DNA of 54,065 nucleotides, from positions 1-54,065 of the forward strand of contig NZ_LPWF01000006.1 of NCBI RefSeq assembly GCF_001723305.1, given 5' to 3'. A program made the translations under genes and the position numbers. This document shows, piece after piece, positions 18,161 to 27,894 of this stretch; the stretch's first letter is position 1, and every line of letters begins with the position of its first letter. Below the pieces are notes generated by a model. The model did no database searches, had not been told where the DNA came from, and saw nothing but the letters and a program-made list of their open reading frames with translations. The stretch comes from Methyloceanibacter superfactus (lineage in GTDB: Bacteria; Pseudomonadota; Alphaproteobacteria; Rhizobiales; Methyloligellaceae).

Positions 18161-19429
18161 TTATCCGGCCGCGACGGCTTCGTGCTTCGCGTTGACTTGG
18201 CCGCTGGCGAGGGCGATGACCGCCGGCAGTTGACGCCCCGCCAGCCACTCGAGGAACGCGCCACCCGCGGTGGACACATAGGTGAAGTCCGGGGTCGCAC
18301 CGACCATATTCAAGGCGCGCACGGTATCGCCGCCACCGGCAATGCTGATGAGCTTGCCCTCTTTCGACAGGCGTCCCGACTCCTCGGCAAGCGCCAACGT
18401 GCCCTTGCCGAACGGCGCAACCTCGAACGCGCCGAGCGGGCCGTTCCACAGAAGCGTGCGCATCTCGCCGAGACGGGCCTTCAGGCGCTCGATGCTTTTC
18501 GGGCCCTGGTCGAGAACCATCATGTCGCTCGGGATCGCGTTGACGTCGCACACAGCCCACTCGGTGCCCGGCGCCAGTTCCTTGGCCACCACCTCGTCGA
18601 CCGGCAAGAAGATCTCGCAGCCCGCGCGTTTGGCCGAGGCCAGGACGTCCTTCACCGTCTCGACGAAATCGGGCTCGTAGAGCGAGTTGCCGACATTCAC
18701 GCCCTGGGCGTTGAGCAGCGTGTTGGCCATGCCGCCGCCGACCACCAGCACGTCCACGCGCGTGGCGAGATTCTTCAGGACGTCGATCTTGGTCGAGACC
18801 TTGGCGCCGCCGACGATGGCCATGACGGGCCGCTCGGGATCCGCGAGCGCGGTTCTGAGCGCGCTGATCTCCGCCATCATCAGCTTGCCGGCGTAAGCCG
18901 GCATGAGATGCGCGATCGCCTCGACCGAAGCATGGGCGCGGTGCGCCGAGGAGAAGGCGTCGTCCACATAGATGTCGCCCAAAGCAGCGAGCTGCCTGGC
19001 AAAGCCGAGGTCATTGCTCTCCTCGCCCTTGTGGTAGCGAAGATTCTCCAGCACGGCGACATCGCCCGTCGCCAGCGTCTCGAGCCCCTTCTCGACATCG
19101 GGACCCACACAGTCGTCTAGGAACAACACCGGTCCGCCATTCAGCAACTTTTCCACGCGCTCGGCGACTGGGCGCAACGAGGTCTCCGGCGAACGCTCGC
19201 CTTTCGGACGCCCCAGGTGGGACATGAGGATGACCTTGGCACCCCCTTGCTTGAGCTTCGAAATTGTCGGAAGCACACGCTTGATGCGCGTGTCGTCGGC
19301 GACCTCACCATCCTCAATCGGAACATTGAGATCGGCGCGCACGAGAACCCGCTTACCGTTCACATCGAGATCGTCGATCGTCTTGATGTTCGACAGATCG
19401 ATTTCAGACATACTCAGTTCAGAACTCAT
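18161..19429 (-). CDS. pgk: Phosphoglycerate kinase
   Basis: A full-length 422-residue phosphoglycerate kinase, with the substrate-binding RADLNVP, the SHLGRPKG motif, and the nucleotide loop GGAKVSTKIDVL, then GPLGAFE and GGGDTV near the end. It may start at the ATG at 19,429 or at an internal ATG six codons later. The ATG at 19,429 overlaps the gap stop by four bases (ATGA). With gap it serves glycolysis/gluconeogenesis and any pentose cycle. Confidence 0.97.
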   Translation of the reverse strand: MSSELSMSEIDLSNIKTIDDLDVNGKRVLVRADLNVPIEDGEVADDTRIKRVLPTISKLKQGGAKVILMSHLGRPKGERSPETSLRPVAERVEKLLNGGPVLFLDDCVGPDVEKGLETLATGDVAVLENLRYHKGEESNDLGFARQLAALGDIYVDDAFSSAHRAHASVEAIAHLMPAYAGKLMMAEISALRTALADPERPVMAIVGGAKVSTKIDVLKNLATRVDVLVVGGGMANTLLNAQGVNVGNSLYEPDFVETVKDVLASAKRAGCEIFLPVDEVVAKELAPGTEWAVCDVNAIPSDMMVLDQGPKSIERLKARLGEMRTLLWNGPLGAFEVAPFGKGTLALAEESGRLSKEGKLISIAGGGDTVRALNMVGATPDFTYVSTAGGAFLEWLAGRQLPAVIALASGQVNAKHEAVAAG

Positions 19430-20433
19430 ATCAATCGTCCCATGGCGACAGCCGTGTCGCTCATCCTGTTAGAGAAACCCCATTCGTTGTCATACCAAGC
19501 CACCACGCGGCAGAATGTGCCGTCGATGACCTGCGTGCCGGTCAGATCGAAGATCGAACTTAGGGGATCATGATTGAAGTCCGATGAAACCAGCGGCTTA
19601 TCGCTGACCCCAAGAACGCCCGCAAGCGGGCCGTTAGCCGCCTTGACCATAGCCTCGTTGATCTCGTCGGCCGTGGTCGGGCGCGATGAATCAAACGTAA
19701 GATCGACCAGACTGACATTGGGCACCGGCACCCGGATCGAGGCGCCGTCGAGCTTGCCTTCGAGTTCGGGCAGCACGAGGCCCAACGCCTTGGCGGCGCC
19801 GGTCGAGGTCGGGATCAGGTTCACGGCGCTCGCCCGCGCCCGGCGCGGATCCTTGTGCAAGGTGTCCACGGTCCGCTGATCGCCGGTATAGGCGTGGATC
19901 GTGGTCATGTAGCCGCGCTCGACGCCGACCGTCTGCTGCAGCACCTGCGCGACGGGCGCGAGGCAGTTGGTGGTGCACGACGCATTGGAGACGACGTGAT
20001 CCTTCCCAGTCAGCTTGTCGCTGTTGACGCCATAGACAACGGTCAGGTCCGCCGAGCAGGGCGCCGAGACCAGCACCCGCTTGGCGCCTGCCTTGAGATG
20101 CTCGGCCGCCGTCTCACGCTTGGTGAAGCGGCCGGTACATTCCATGACGATATCGACGCCGAGGTCACCCCAGGGCAGCTTCTCCGGGTTGGCTTCCGAC
20201 AGAACGGCGACATCTTGACCGTCCGCCTTGAGGCGGCCGTCCACCACGGCGACCTTGCCAGGGAACCGTCCATGCACACTGTCGAACTCGAGCAGAAGCG
20301 CATTCATATCTGCCGAACCGAGGTCGTTGATCGCCACGAACTTGAGATCGTCGCGGCCAGACTCCAAGAAGGCCCTGAAGGTGAGCCTGCCGATGCGGCC
20401 AAATCCGTTGATGGCGACGCGCGTTTTAGCCAT
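19426..20433 (-). CDS. gap: Glyceraldehyde-3-phosphate dehydrogenase, type I
   Basis: A 335-residue enzyme with the NAD-binding NGFGRIGRL at residues 8-16, the catalytic Cys in SNASCTTNCLAP and HAYTGDQ after it. The length is standard. The ATG at 20,433 has a GGGGAGG site. It follows tkt by 14 bases and overlaps pgk by four, which places it inside the operon. Cofactor preference is not clear from sequence. Confidence 0.97.
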   Translation of the reverse strand: MAKTRVAINGFGRIGRLTFRAFLESGRDDLKFVAINDLGSADMNALLLEFDSVHGRFPGKVAVVDGRLKADGQDVAVLSEANPEKLPWGDLGVDIVMECTGRFTKRETAAEHLKAGAKRVLVSAPCSADLTVVYGVNSDKLTGKDHVVSNASCTTNCLAPVAQVLQQTVGVERGYMTTIHAYTGDQRTVDTLHKDPRRARASAVNLIPTSTGAAKALGLVLPELEGKLDGASIRVPVPNVSLVDLTFDSSRPTTADEINEAMVKAANGPLAGVLGVSDKPLVSSDFNHDPLSSIFDLTGTQVIDGTFCRVVAWYDNEWGFSNRMSDTAVAMGRLI

Positions 20434-20447
20434 GTCCTCCCCTACCT

Positions 20448-22451
20448 CTACTTTCTGACGATCAGATCACGCGCGGCGGCCGCGGCGGCCTCAGGCGTGA
20501 TGCCGAAATGCTTATAAAGCTCCTGCGCCGGGGCAGAAGCGCCGAATCCGCGCATGCCGATAAATGCGCCCTTGGGACCCAGCCATTTCTGCCAGCCGAA
20601 CTCGACAGCCGCCTCCGATCCCGACCCGGGGTGCCGTGCCGAGGACGCGTCCCGATAGCTCTCGTCTTGTGCCTCGAAAAGCTCCCAGCAGGGCATGGAC
20701 ACGACGGCGGCCTTGATGCCCTCGCCTTGCAGCATTTTTGCGGCATCCAGCGCCATGGTGACCTCCGAGCCCGTGGCGAGCAGGGTCACGTCGCGGCCGC
20801 CTTCCGGCTCCAGCAGCACATAGGCGCCCTTGGCGGACAAATTCTCGTCCGTCGGCGCATTGCGGAGGACCGGCAGACCCTGGCGGGTCAGGGTGAGGAT
20901 GGTGGGCGTGTCGCTGGCGAGGAGCGCGATTTCCCAGCATTCGGCGCATTCGACCGAGTCGGCCGGCCGCATCACATAGAGCCCCGGGATGGCGCGGAGC
21001 GCCGCCAACTGCTCGACCGGCTGATGGGTCGGCCCGTCCTCGCCGAGGCCGATGGAATCATGGGTCATTACATAGACGACCCGCTGACCCATGAGCGCCG
21101 AGAGCCGGATCGAAGGCCGGCAATAGTCGGAGAAGACAAGGAAGGTTCCGCCGTAAGGCACGATGCCGCCATGCAGCGCCAGCCCGTTCATAGCGGCAGC
21201 CATACCGTGCTCGCGGACGCCGTAATGGATGTAGTTGCCGGCAAAGTCGTCCGGCTTGATGATGCCGTGCTGCTTGGTGAGCGTGCCGACCGAGCCGGTG
21301 AGATCGGCCGATCCGCCGATCAGGCCCGGGACCACCGGCAGCAGCTTCTCCAGCACCTTCTGCGAGGACTGGCGCGTGGCGAGCTTGGCGCCCTCGGCGG
21401 CGAAATCGATCTTGATCGCGGCAATGGCGCGCTGAATGCCCTGGCGCACCTCTTCGTCCACGGGATCGGTGAGGCGGGCCCGCGAAGAGGCGTCGAGCCG
21501 GCCAGCGGCCTCGATCCAGGTCTCGAAGTCCGAACGATGCCGAGCACCGGCCGCGCGCCAGCTCTTCAGGATTCCCTCAGGCACCACGAACGGCGGGTAG
21601 GACCAGCCGAGCTTCTCGCGCGCACCGGCGATCTCCTCCGCCCCGAGCGGCGACCCGTGGGTCGAGGCGGTGCCCGCCTTTTTCGGTGCGCCATAGCCGA
21701 TGACCGTGCGGCAAGCGATGATCGACGGCCGGTCGGTGACGGCCTTGGCATTCTCGATGGCGAGCGCGATGGCTTCCGGGTCGTGCCCGTCCACGGCCGC
21801 GGTGTGCCAATTCGAGGCCCGAAACCGCTCGAGCTGGTCGTCGGAGATGGTGAGGCTCGTGGGCCCGTCGATGGAGATCTGATTGTCGTCGAACAGCACG
21901 ATCAGCCGGCCGAGCTTGTAGTGGCCGGCAAGCGAGATGGCCTCCTGGCTGATGCCTTCCATGAGGCAGCCGTCACCCGCCAGACAATAGGTGTGGTGAT
22001 TGACGATGTCGCTGCCGTAGCGCTGACTGAGCAGCCGCTCGGCAAGCGCCATGCCCACCGCGTTGCCGATGCCCTGGCCAAGAGGTCCGGTGGTCGTCTC
22101 GATGCCCGGGGCGTGGCCGTATTCCGGATGCCCGGCCGTGCGCGCGCCGAGCTGCCGGAAATTCTTGATCTCCTCGATATCCATCTCCGGATAGCCGGTG
22201 AGATACAGCAGCGCATAGATCAGCATCGAGCCGTGGCCGGCCGAGAGCACAAAGCGGTCGCGGTCCGGCCATTCGGGATGGCTGGCATCGTATTTCAAGA
22301 ACCGGGTGAACAAGACGGTGGCCACATCGGCCATGCCCATGGGCATGCCGGGATGGCCGGATTCGGCCTTCTGGACCGCGTCCATGGCGAGCGCCCGAAT
22401 GGCGTTCGCCATATCCTTATGGGACGCTTCAGCTGCTGCCTGATCCTGCAT
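20448..22451 (-). CDS. tkt: Transketolase
   Basis: A 667-residue transketolase. The thiamine diphosphate-binding motif is GDGCLMEG with its downstream Asn (DDNQISIDG), and the substrate His residues are in SGHPGMPMG and THQPVEQ. I use the ATG at 22,451 ([10 protein letters not shown]). The open frame extends to 22,502, overlapping prk by 17 bases. A good GGGGGA site lies ahead of an out-of-frame ATG four codons before a TGA that overlaps 22,451, so either a tiny leader is read first or a base is missing and the protein starts MAEA. It works with rpe and prk in pentose-phosphate rearrangements. Confidence 0.95.
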   Translation of the reverse strand: MQDQAAAEASHKDMANAIRALAMDAVQKAESGHPGMPMGMADVATVLFTRFLKYDASHPEWPDRDRFVLSAGHGSMLIYALLYLTGYPEMDIEEIKNFRQLGARTAGHPEYGHAPGIETTTGPLGQGIGNAVGMALAERLLSQRYGSDIVNHHTYCLAGDGCLMEGISQEAISLAGHYKLGRLIVLFDDNQISIDGPTSLTISDDQLERFRASNWHTAAVDGHDPEAIALAIENAKAVTDRPSIIACRTVIGYGAPKKAGTASTHGSPLGAEEIAGAREKLGWSYPPFVVPEGILKSWRAAGARHRSDFETWIEAAGRLDASSRARLTDPVDEEVRQGIQRAIAAIKIDFAAEGAKLATRQSSQKVLEKLLPVVPGLIGGSADLTGSVGTLTKQHGIIKPDDFAGNYIHYGVREHGMAAAMNGLALHGGIVPYGGTFLVFSDYCRPSIRLSALMGQRVVYVMTHDSIGLGEDGPTHQPVEQLAALRAIPGLYVMRPADSVECAECWEIALLASDTPTILTLTRQGLPVLRNAPTDENLSAKGAYVLLEPEGGRDVTLLATGSEVTMALDAAKMLQGEGIKAAVVSMPCWELFEAQDESYRDASSARHPGSGSEAAVEFGWQKWLGPKGAFIGMRGFGASAPAQELYKHFGITPEAAAAAARDLIVRK

Positions 22452-22485
22452 CAGGCTTCGGCCATCTGTATTCCCCCAAATCCGA

Positions 22486-23415
22486 TTAGTAGGCGCGGAC
22501 ACCCATGGCCGCTTTGACTGCGTGATAGCCGACGAGAAGCTGGGTTAGGGCCAGCGGGTGGCTTGTGCGGGCACCATTGGCGACATCGATGCGACCGACC
22601 TGGTCGCGCAGATGGCCCGCCTCCGGAATGAGGTTCCACAGCAGATCCTCGATCCGCTCGGCCCTCTTGTCGGAGATATTGCCGTTGATCTCAAGCACAT
22701 CTACAGGTTTTCCGTCCCGGTCCCGAGCCAGCTCCAGATGCAGCCCGGCATTGCTGGAGCCATCGAAGAGCGGCGTGAAGTCGGGATGCGGCAGGGTTGG
22801 CCGCAGAAGGTGACGGACATCGAGCTGCGTATCGGAGCCATTGGCTCCCTTGGGCGACTGGAAGCGGATCACGATGTCGGCGAAGGTCCGCTGCGGATGG
22901 ATAAAGTTCGGGCTGTCCTGCTTGCGGCGCTCGAGCGAGGCCACCACCTCCTCCAGCCGATAGCCGCGCTTGCTCGTATCGCGATGGATCTTCCACTTCA
23001 CCCTGAGATCGTCTTCGGGATCGAGAAAGATCTTTACGTCGTAGCAGTCGCGCATGGCCCTGGTGGTGTAGCCCAGCAACCCCTCGGCAATGACGAACTC
23101 CGTCGGCTGGAAATATTTCGGGCGCCCCAGGGTCCCGTGAGCGTGACAATAGTTCGGCTTCAGCACCGGCTCGCCACGGCGCAACAGGCGAAGATGCTGC
23201 TCGAGGATATCGATGTAGTTCGCACGCGGATCGAGCGCAGACAGACCGGCATCGGTCCGCTCTCTACGGTCGTACCGATGGTAGTCGTCCGTGCAGAAGA
23301 CCGAGCAATGCTCCTCGCCCAGAATCTGAGCGACTCCGGCCGACAAGGTCGTCTTACCCGATGCCGAGTCACCCACGATGCCGAGGATGATCGGATGATC
23401 AACGCGTTTGGGCAT
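22486..23415 (-). CDS. prk: Phosphoribulokinase
   Basis: A 309-residue kinase with the P-loop GDSASGKTT at residues 15-23, then [12 protein letters not shown], and KPNYCHAHG at the ribulose 5-phosphate site. It makes ribulose 1,5-bisphosphate. The P-loop (GDSASGKTT) differs from the GSSGAGTT loop of the common proteobacterial CbbP, and resembles the PRK of Methylobacterium and relatives. Those have no RuBisCO and use RuBP as a signal with the regulator QscR (established work on M. extorquens). No cbbL/cbbS is present in this window. It is 37 bases after glpX and next to tkt. Confidence 0.95.
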   Translation of the reverse strand: MPKRVDHPIILGIVGDSASGKTTLSAGVAQILGEEHCSVFCTDDYHRYDRRERTDAGLSALDPRANYIDILEQHLRLLRRGEPVLKPNYCHAHGTLGRPKYFQPTEFVIAEGLLGYTTRAMRDCYDVKIFLDPEDDLRVKWKIHRDTSKRGYRLEEVVASLERRKQDSPNFIHPQRTFADIVIRFQSPKGANGSDTQLDVRHLLRPTLPHPDFTPLFDGSSNAGLHLELARDRDGKPVDVLEINGNISDKRAERIEDLLWNLIPEAGHLRDQVGRIDVANGARTSHPLALTQLLVGYHAVKAAMGVRAY

Positions 23416-23452
23416 TAGCCCGCTCCCAGGCGTTCCAGTCCCTGCGGCTTAG

Positions 23453-24448
23453 TTAAGCGACATCGCGAGCCGCCACGCTCGCTAGACGTTCCGTCGGCAC
23501 ATAGCTCGTCATGATCTGCCGTTCGCCCGTCGCTCCGGTTATCATCATTGTCTGCACCTTATAGTGCGACTTGGTACGGTCCACCCCTTCCAGCATGAGG
23601 CCGGTGGTAATTCCCGTGGCGCAGAAAAACACATCGTCCGAGGTGATGAGCTCGTCGCGCCCGAACCACCGCGAAGTATCGATGCCTGCGTCCTTGACGG
23701 CCTTGGCCTCGGTCTGAAGCTGGGGGTCGAGACGAGCGAAGAATTCGCCGCCGATCGCCCGGATGGCGCAGGCCGACATGACGCCTTCCGGCGTGCCACC
23801 GGTTCCCATCAGCGCATCGATGCCGGAACCCGGCACGGCGGCCATGAGCGCCCCGGCGACGTCGCCCGCGGGATACATGGCCACACGGGCGCCTGCCGCC
23901 AGGATCTGGCTGACGAGGTCACGGTGACCGGGCTTCTCCAGCACGAAGACGTTCAGATCGGAAACGTCCTTGTTGAGCACCTTGGCGAGCGCCTCGAGCT
24001 TGGTTGCCGTGGGCCAGGACGGATCGATCTGGCCCCGCGCCGGCGCACTGGCGACGAACTTCTCCATGTAGAACGCAGGTCCCGGATTCATCATGGCGCC
24101 ACGCGGCGCGACGGCAAGCACGGCGAGCGCGTTGGTGAGCCCGCGAACCAGATAGCTTGTGCCCTCCACCGGATCGACGGCGATGTCGGCCTTGAAGGCA
24201 GCACCGGGACGGCCGAGATGCTCGCCGCGCTGCGGCTGCGGCGCCTCGCCCGCGGACGTCTCGCCGATGACGACGACCGCATCGAGATCGATCTTGGAGA
24301 TCTCGTTCCGCATGGCGTCGAGCGCGGCGCGGCCACCGTCATCCGCATCGCCGCGGCCGATCCAGTTGAAGGCGGCGCAGGCGGCGCCCTCGGTGACGCG
24401 GCGCAAGGAATAGACGAGTTCCGGATTGACCGGCCCCGGGGTCTCCAT
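23453..24448 (-). CDS. glpX: Class II fructose-1,6-bisphosphatase (GlpX)
   Basis: A 331-residue enzyme of the GlpX class, probably acting on fructose 1,6- and sedoheptulose 1,7-bisphosphate. The motifs are DPVEGTSYLVRG (the metal site is DPLEGT in many homologs, here with Val), GTGGTPEGVMSACAIRA and TGITTGLMLEG. The ATG at 24,448 follows a GGAGGAGAT site and a promoter-like sequence. It is the first gene of the glpX-prk-tkt-gap-pgk series. Confidence 0.95.
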   Translation of the reverse strand: METPGPVNPELVYSLRRVTEGAACAAFNWIGRGDADDGGRAALDAMRNEISKIDLDAVVVIGETSAGEAPQPQRGEHLGRPGAAFKADIAVDPVEGTSYLVRGLTNALAVLAVAPRGAMMNPGPAFYMEKFVASAPARGQIDPSWPTATKLEALAKVLNKDVSDLNVFVLEKPGHRDLVSQILAAGARVAMYPAGDVAGALMAAVPGSGIDALMGTGGTPEGVMSACAIRAIGGEFFARLDPQLQTEAKAVKDAGIDTSRWFGRDELITSDDVFFCATGITTGLMLEGVDRTKSHYKVQTMMITGATGERQIMTSYVPTERLASVAARDVA

Positions 24449-24520
24449 GACATCTCCTCCCCGGCGGCCCCGCTCGAGAACCGCCGATATTCTTCATCCG
24501 GCCTGAAAAGGCCTTGGCTC

Positions 24521-24550
24521 ACTATACCTTATGGGTCGACGCGGCCCCAA
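24521..24550 (-). promoter_or_regulatory. Candidate promoter of the glpX-prk-tkt operon
   Basis: On the minus strand TTGGGG (24,545-24,550) and TATAGT (24,521-24,526) are separated by 18 bases, about 70 bases ahead of glpX. The -10 is good and the -35 is poor, so an activator may be needed. A GGCCTTTTCAGGCC inverted repeat lies in the untranslated region. Confidence 0.35.
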
Positions 24551-24593
24551 TTATCAAGGCTGGAGGCTGATTAACCCGCGCTATCGTCGCGGT

Positions 24594-25514
24594 CTAGCGG
24601 GTGCGACGCCGCGGATCGAGCCAATCGCGCAAAGCGTCCCCCAGCACATTGACCGAGATCAGCACGGCAATAAGAACCAGGCCGGGCAGGACCGTCACCC
24701 ACCAGGCGCCGGCGAACATGAGGTCGTAGCCCGAGCGGATCAAAGTGCCGAGGGACGGCTTGGTGACCGGCATCCCCAGGCCGAGAAAGGAAAGTGCGGC
24801 TTCCGCCATGATGGCGCCGGCGACCTGCGTGGTGGCGACCACGACCAGGGGCGATAGGATGTTCGGCAGAATGTGGCGCTGTACAATGGCGCGATCGCTG
24901 CTGCCCAGGGCCCGGGTCGCCCGCACATAGTCCTTGGCCGTCTCGACCAAAGTGGACGCCCGCGCGGTCCGGGCAAAAACCGGCCACTCCGCCAGCCCGA
25001 TCACGAGCACCAGCAGCGGCACGGCGAAGCGGCTCAAGACCTCGCCGCCGAATCCGGCCCGGACCAGCGCCATGACGATGATGGCCATCATCAGTGTCGA
25101 CAGGGAGAGCTGGATGTCCGCCACGCGGCTGACGAGGCCATCCACCCTCCCCCGGAAATAGCCGGCGAACAGGCCCAAGGGCACGCCGATTGCCGCCTGG
25201 ATGACCACGGCCAGGATCCCGACCAAGAGCGAGATGCGCGTGCCATAGAGGATGGCGCTGAACAGGTCGCGGCCTTGGGCATCGGTGCCGAGCAGGAAGC
25301 GCGGGTCGCTGCCCTCCTGCCAAATTGGCGGTAGCTCGGAATCGAGCAGATCGAAACTCGAAAGGTCGAACGGATCTTGCGGCGCGATCAGGGGTGCGAA
25401 CAGACAGGCGAGCGCCACGGTGGCGAGCAGCAGCGCCGCGAGTGCAGCGCCGGGCCGCGCCGCGATGAGACCACCATAGGCGCGAGAGATTTTGTCCACT
25501 GTCCGCGCGCTCAT
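24594..25514 (-). CDS. ABC transporter permease, DppC-like
   Basis: A permease of 306 residues in the peptide/nickel (DppC/OppC) family. It has one N-terminal helix followed by a cytosolic/periplasmic segment with LLGTDAQGRDLFSAILYG, the family hallmark, and then about five helices with the EAA loop DYVRATRALGSSDR. The frame is open much further upstream, but the ATG at 25,514 overlaps the dppB-type stop by four bases, which is the likely start. It is the last gene of the transport set; no ATP-binding subunit is found before glpX. Confidence 0.92.
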   Translation of the reverse strand: MSARTVDKISRAYGGLIAARPGAALAALLLATVALACLFAPLIAPQDPFDLSSFDLLDSELPPIWQEGSDPRFLLGTDAQGRDLFSAILYGTRISLLVGILAVVIQAAIGVPLGLFAGYFRGRVDGLVSRVADIQLSLSTLMMAIIVMALVRAGFGGEVLSRFAVPLLVLVIGLAEWPVFARTARASTLVETAKDYVRATRALGSSDRAIVQRHILPNILSPLVVVATTQVAGAIMAEAALSFLGLGMPVTKPSLGTLIRSGYDLMFAGAWWVTVLPGLVLIAVLISVNVLGDALRDWLDPRRRTR

Positions 25515-26503
25515 GGCGTCGCCTCCAGGCTGATGCGCGGATCGAGCATGAGACTGACGAGGTCGACGATGGTGTTGGTGATGACGAAGAGCAGGCCGAC
25601 CAGCACCAGATAGGTGGTGATGAGCGGGATGTCGGCACGGGTCACCGCCTCGAGAAAAAGGAAGCCCATGCCCGGCCATTGAAAGACCGTCTCGGTGAGC
25701 AGCGTGTAGGCGATGAGCGTGCCGACCTGCAGTCCGCCTACGGCGACGAGCGGCAGGAGCGCATTGCGCAACGCATGAACGAGCCAGACCCGCAGCGGCG
25801 CGGCACCCTTGGCGCGAGCAGTGCGAACATAGTCGTGGTCGAGCTCGTCGAGCATGGCGCCGCGCACCAGGCGGATGAACAGCGGCAGCATGATGGAGGA
25901 GAGCGTCAGCGCTGGCAGCAACAGATGCTCGAGCCCGTCAAGCGTGAGGAGACCCGTCTGCCAAACCCCGAGATCGACCGTCTCGCCGCGGCCGAAGGCG
26001 GGAAGCCAGCCGAGCCACACCGAGAAGACGGTGATCAGAAGGATGCCGGTGACGAAGACCGGCACGGAGATGCCGAGCACGCTCAGGCCGAGGATCAGCC
26101 TGGCGCCGAGCGTTCCCGGCCGTACCGCGGCATAGACGCCGCCGGGCACCGACAGGAGCAGCACGATCAGGCTTGCGCCGAGCACCAACTCGAAACTTGC
26201 GGGGAACTTAGCGAGCACGACCTCGACCGTGGGACGCTTGTAGATGATGGAAGTGCCGAGATCGCCGGTGGCGGCCCGACCCAGATAGCGGACGAGCTGC
26301 AACGGCCAAGGGGCATCGAGACCGAGTTCATGGCGAAGCTCGGCGCGTTCGGATTCCGGCACCGCCTGCCCCATGATCTCGCGCAACGGATCGCCGAGAC
26401 TGGTGCGCACGGCAAAGGCGATGACGAGGATCGCCAGCATGACGAGCAGGGCTTGGAAGAGGCGGCGCGCGAAGAAGCCGGCGCCTGCGGCCAACGCTTT
26501 CAT
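25511..26503 (-). CDS. ABC transporter permease, DppB-like
   Basis: A 330-residue partner permease with six predicted helices. The DppB signature GDLGTSIIYKRPT follows helix 1 and the EAA loop is DYVRTARAKGAAPLRVWL. It couples with the DppC-like permease to form the channel for peptides, nickel or similar small solutes. It starts 8 bases after the preceding membrane protein gene, so all are likely on one transcript. Confidence 0.92.
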   Translation of the reverse strand: MKALAAGAGFFARRLFQALLVMLAILVIAFAVRTSLGDPLREIMGQAVPESERAELRHELGLDAPWPLQLVRYLGRAATGDLGTSIIYKRPTVEVVLAKFPASFELVLGASLIVLLLSVPGGVYAAVRPGTLGARLILGLSVLGISVPVFVTGILLITVFSVWLGWLPAFGRGETVDLGVWQTGLLTLDGLEHLLLPALTLSSIMLPLFIRLVRGAMLDELDHDYVRTARAKGAAPLRVWLVHALRNALLPLVAVGGLQVGTLIAYTLLTETVFQWPGMGFLFLEAVTRADIPLITTYLVLVGLLFVITNTIVDLVSLMLDPRISLEATP

Positions 26504-26510
26504 GGACGCG

Positions 26511-27137
26511 TCAGGTCCGGATCAGGCCGTAGGCGATGCTGGTCGCGACAAGGGCCTGCCACGGTACGAAGAGGATGGCCATGGCGTCGAGATCGACCGC
26601 CGGGTAGAGCAAGGGGCCGAGCCCGGCGCCGACAATCACGATGAGGATCCAGGACTTTGGCCGCCGGATGGGTTCGGCAGGAATGCCGCAACCGAACGCG
26701 GTAAGGCCAGCGCCGACCGCTCCTCCGCTCAAGCCCGCCGCCAGCAATCCGACAACCTCGCGGCTGGCCTTGGCGCCTGTGACGGTGCCGAACAGGTCCG
26801 AGCCGATAACTGCCGAAAACACGTCGTTCGCCGTGTTGATGGCGGCAAGCCAGCCGATCAGCACCAGGGCCAAGGTCAGCAGGCATTTGGCGGGATCGCG
26901 GTCGGCCCAAAGCCACATCATGCCGGCCACGCCGATCCCGAAGGCGATCCCCGCATGGAGCGGAATCCCCGTCGCGTTCAGGACGAACCCGGCATCCTCC
27001 AAATTCATGTCTGGCAAGGGAGACGGGATGCTGGAAATCAATCCGGTGAGGACGCCCACCCCAGCCACGATGGCAACGGCATGCGCGCCCGGCGGTGGCC
27101 GGGGCAACGTATCGGCCTTGAGGAAATCCCACTTCAT
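26511..27137 (-). CDS. Predicted membrane protein of unknown function
   Basis: A 208-residue protein with about five or six membrane helices and little charge. Distinctive short motifs include ATGIPLHAGIAFGIG and TAFGCGIP. I do not recognise a family. It is inserted between the SRPBCC protein and the DppB-type permease in the same direction, and ends 8 bases before the permease start. The tight spacing suggests a function linked with the transporter, or simply shared expression. An overlapping frame on the same strand (26,500-27,201) lacks hydrophobic pattern and is a shadow. Confidence 0.7.
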   Translation of the reverse strand: MKWDFLKADTLPRPPPGAHAVAIVAGVGVLTGLISSIPSPLPDMNLEDAGFVLNATGIPLHAGIAFGIGVAGMMWLWADRDPAKCLLTLALVLIGWLAAINTANDVFSAVIGSDLFGTVTGAKASREVVGLLAAGLSGGAVGAGLTAFGCGIPAEPIRRPKSWILIVIVGAGLGPLLYPAVDLDAMAILFVPWQALVATSIAYGLIRT

Positions 27138-27329
27138 CCCCGATAGCGGGCAATTCCAATTGCGCTGCCGCCCCCCTCGATTGTCGTTCGCATCGGCGCA
27201 AGGCCGCGCGCTGCCCGTCCCCCGAGCGCCGCCATGATGGCGGCGACCCTATGAGGCACTATAGCTGACCAGCGTCAGGCTGACCAATGCGAAGGGGAAG
27301 AGGAAACCGACGTTTGGGGCCAAGCGACC

Positions 27330-27863
27330 TTAGTTCGTCGCCTCGGCAAGCTCCTTCAACTGAGCCAAGCCCTTTTCCATTTGCTCGCCCACCATCTTCT
27401 TGCCGTTCATGACCAGGCACATGGCCTTCTCGATGAAGCTGTGCTCGTCATCCATGCTCCAGGTGACCTCCGTCTGGTCCCCCTTGGGCGCGAAGGTGAA
27501 CTGAGACATGCTGGTGCCCTCGAAGGGCTCGGTGAAATCGACCTTCGTCTTCACCAGCTCGTCGGGCTTGCTCTCGACCAGAGTCATCTTGCCGGCGCCG
27601 ACCTCGCTATTGCCGGCCCAAGTCATCACCTGCCCCTCACCCGCTTCCGGACCCTCGAAAGTCACCTTGGCATTGGGGTCGAGCTTCGCCCAGGGCGACC
27701 ACGCATCCCATTTGTGGAAGTCGTTGACCTCGGCAAAGACGTCGGCCGGCGCCGCGTTCACGGCCACCGAACGCTCGACGTGGAACTCCGATGGCTGCAA
27801 AGCCACGACGACGACGAAGACGAGAATAAGCGCAACCAGCACCAACAGGATTTTCTTCAGCAT
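27330..27863 (-). CDS. SRPBCC (START/polyketide cyclase-like) protein with N-terminal membrane anchor
   Basis: A 177-residue protein starting with a strong hydrophobic helix (residues about 4-23) after MLKK, then an SRPBCC domain (FAEVNDFHKWDAWSPW, the conserved Trp motif). The fold binds hydrophobic ligands in a deep pocket. It was probably exported or anchored in the inner membrane. I chose the ATG at 27,863, which starts the hydrophobic segment. It lies 31 bases after the substrate-binding protein gene of the ABC system, so it looks like part of that operon. Confidence 0.82.
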   Translation of the reverse strand: MLKKILLVLVALILVFVVVVALQPSEFHVERSVAVNAAPADVFAEVNDFHKWDAWSPWAKLDPNAKVTFEGPEAGEGQVMTWAGNSEVGAGKMTLVESKPDELVKTKVDFTEPFEGTSMSQFTFAPKGDQTEVTWSMDDEHSFIEKAMCLVMNGKKMVGEQMEKGLAQLKELAEATN

Positions 27864-27894
27864 TTTTCGTCCCTCCCCGGGAAAGCCTTTGGCC

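Noticed and set aside
26500..27201. Arg/Gly-rich frame overlapping the 208-residue membrane protein
   Set aside because: It has the composition of an out-of-frame GC-rich shadow, while the other frame has regular hydrophobic helices.
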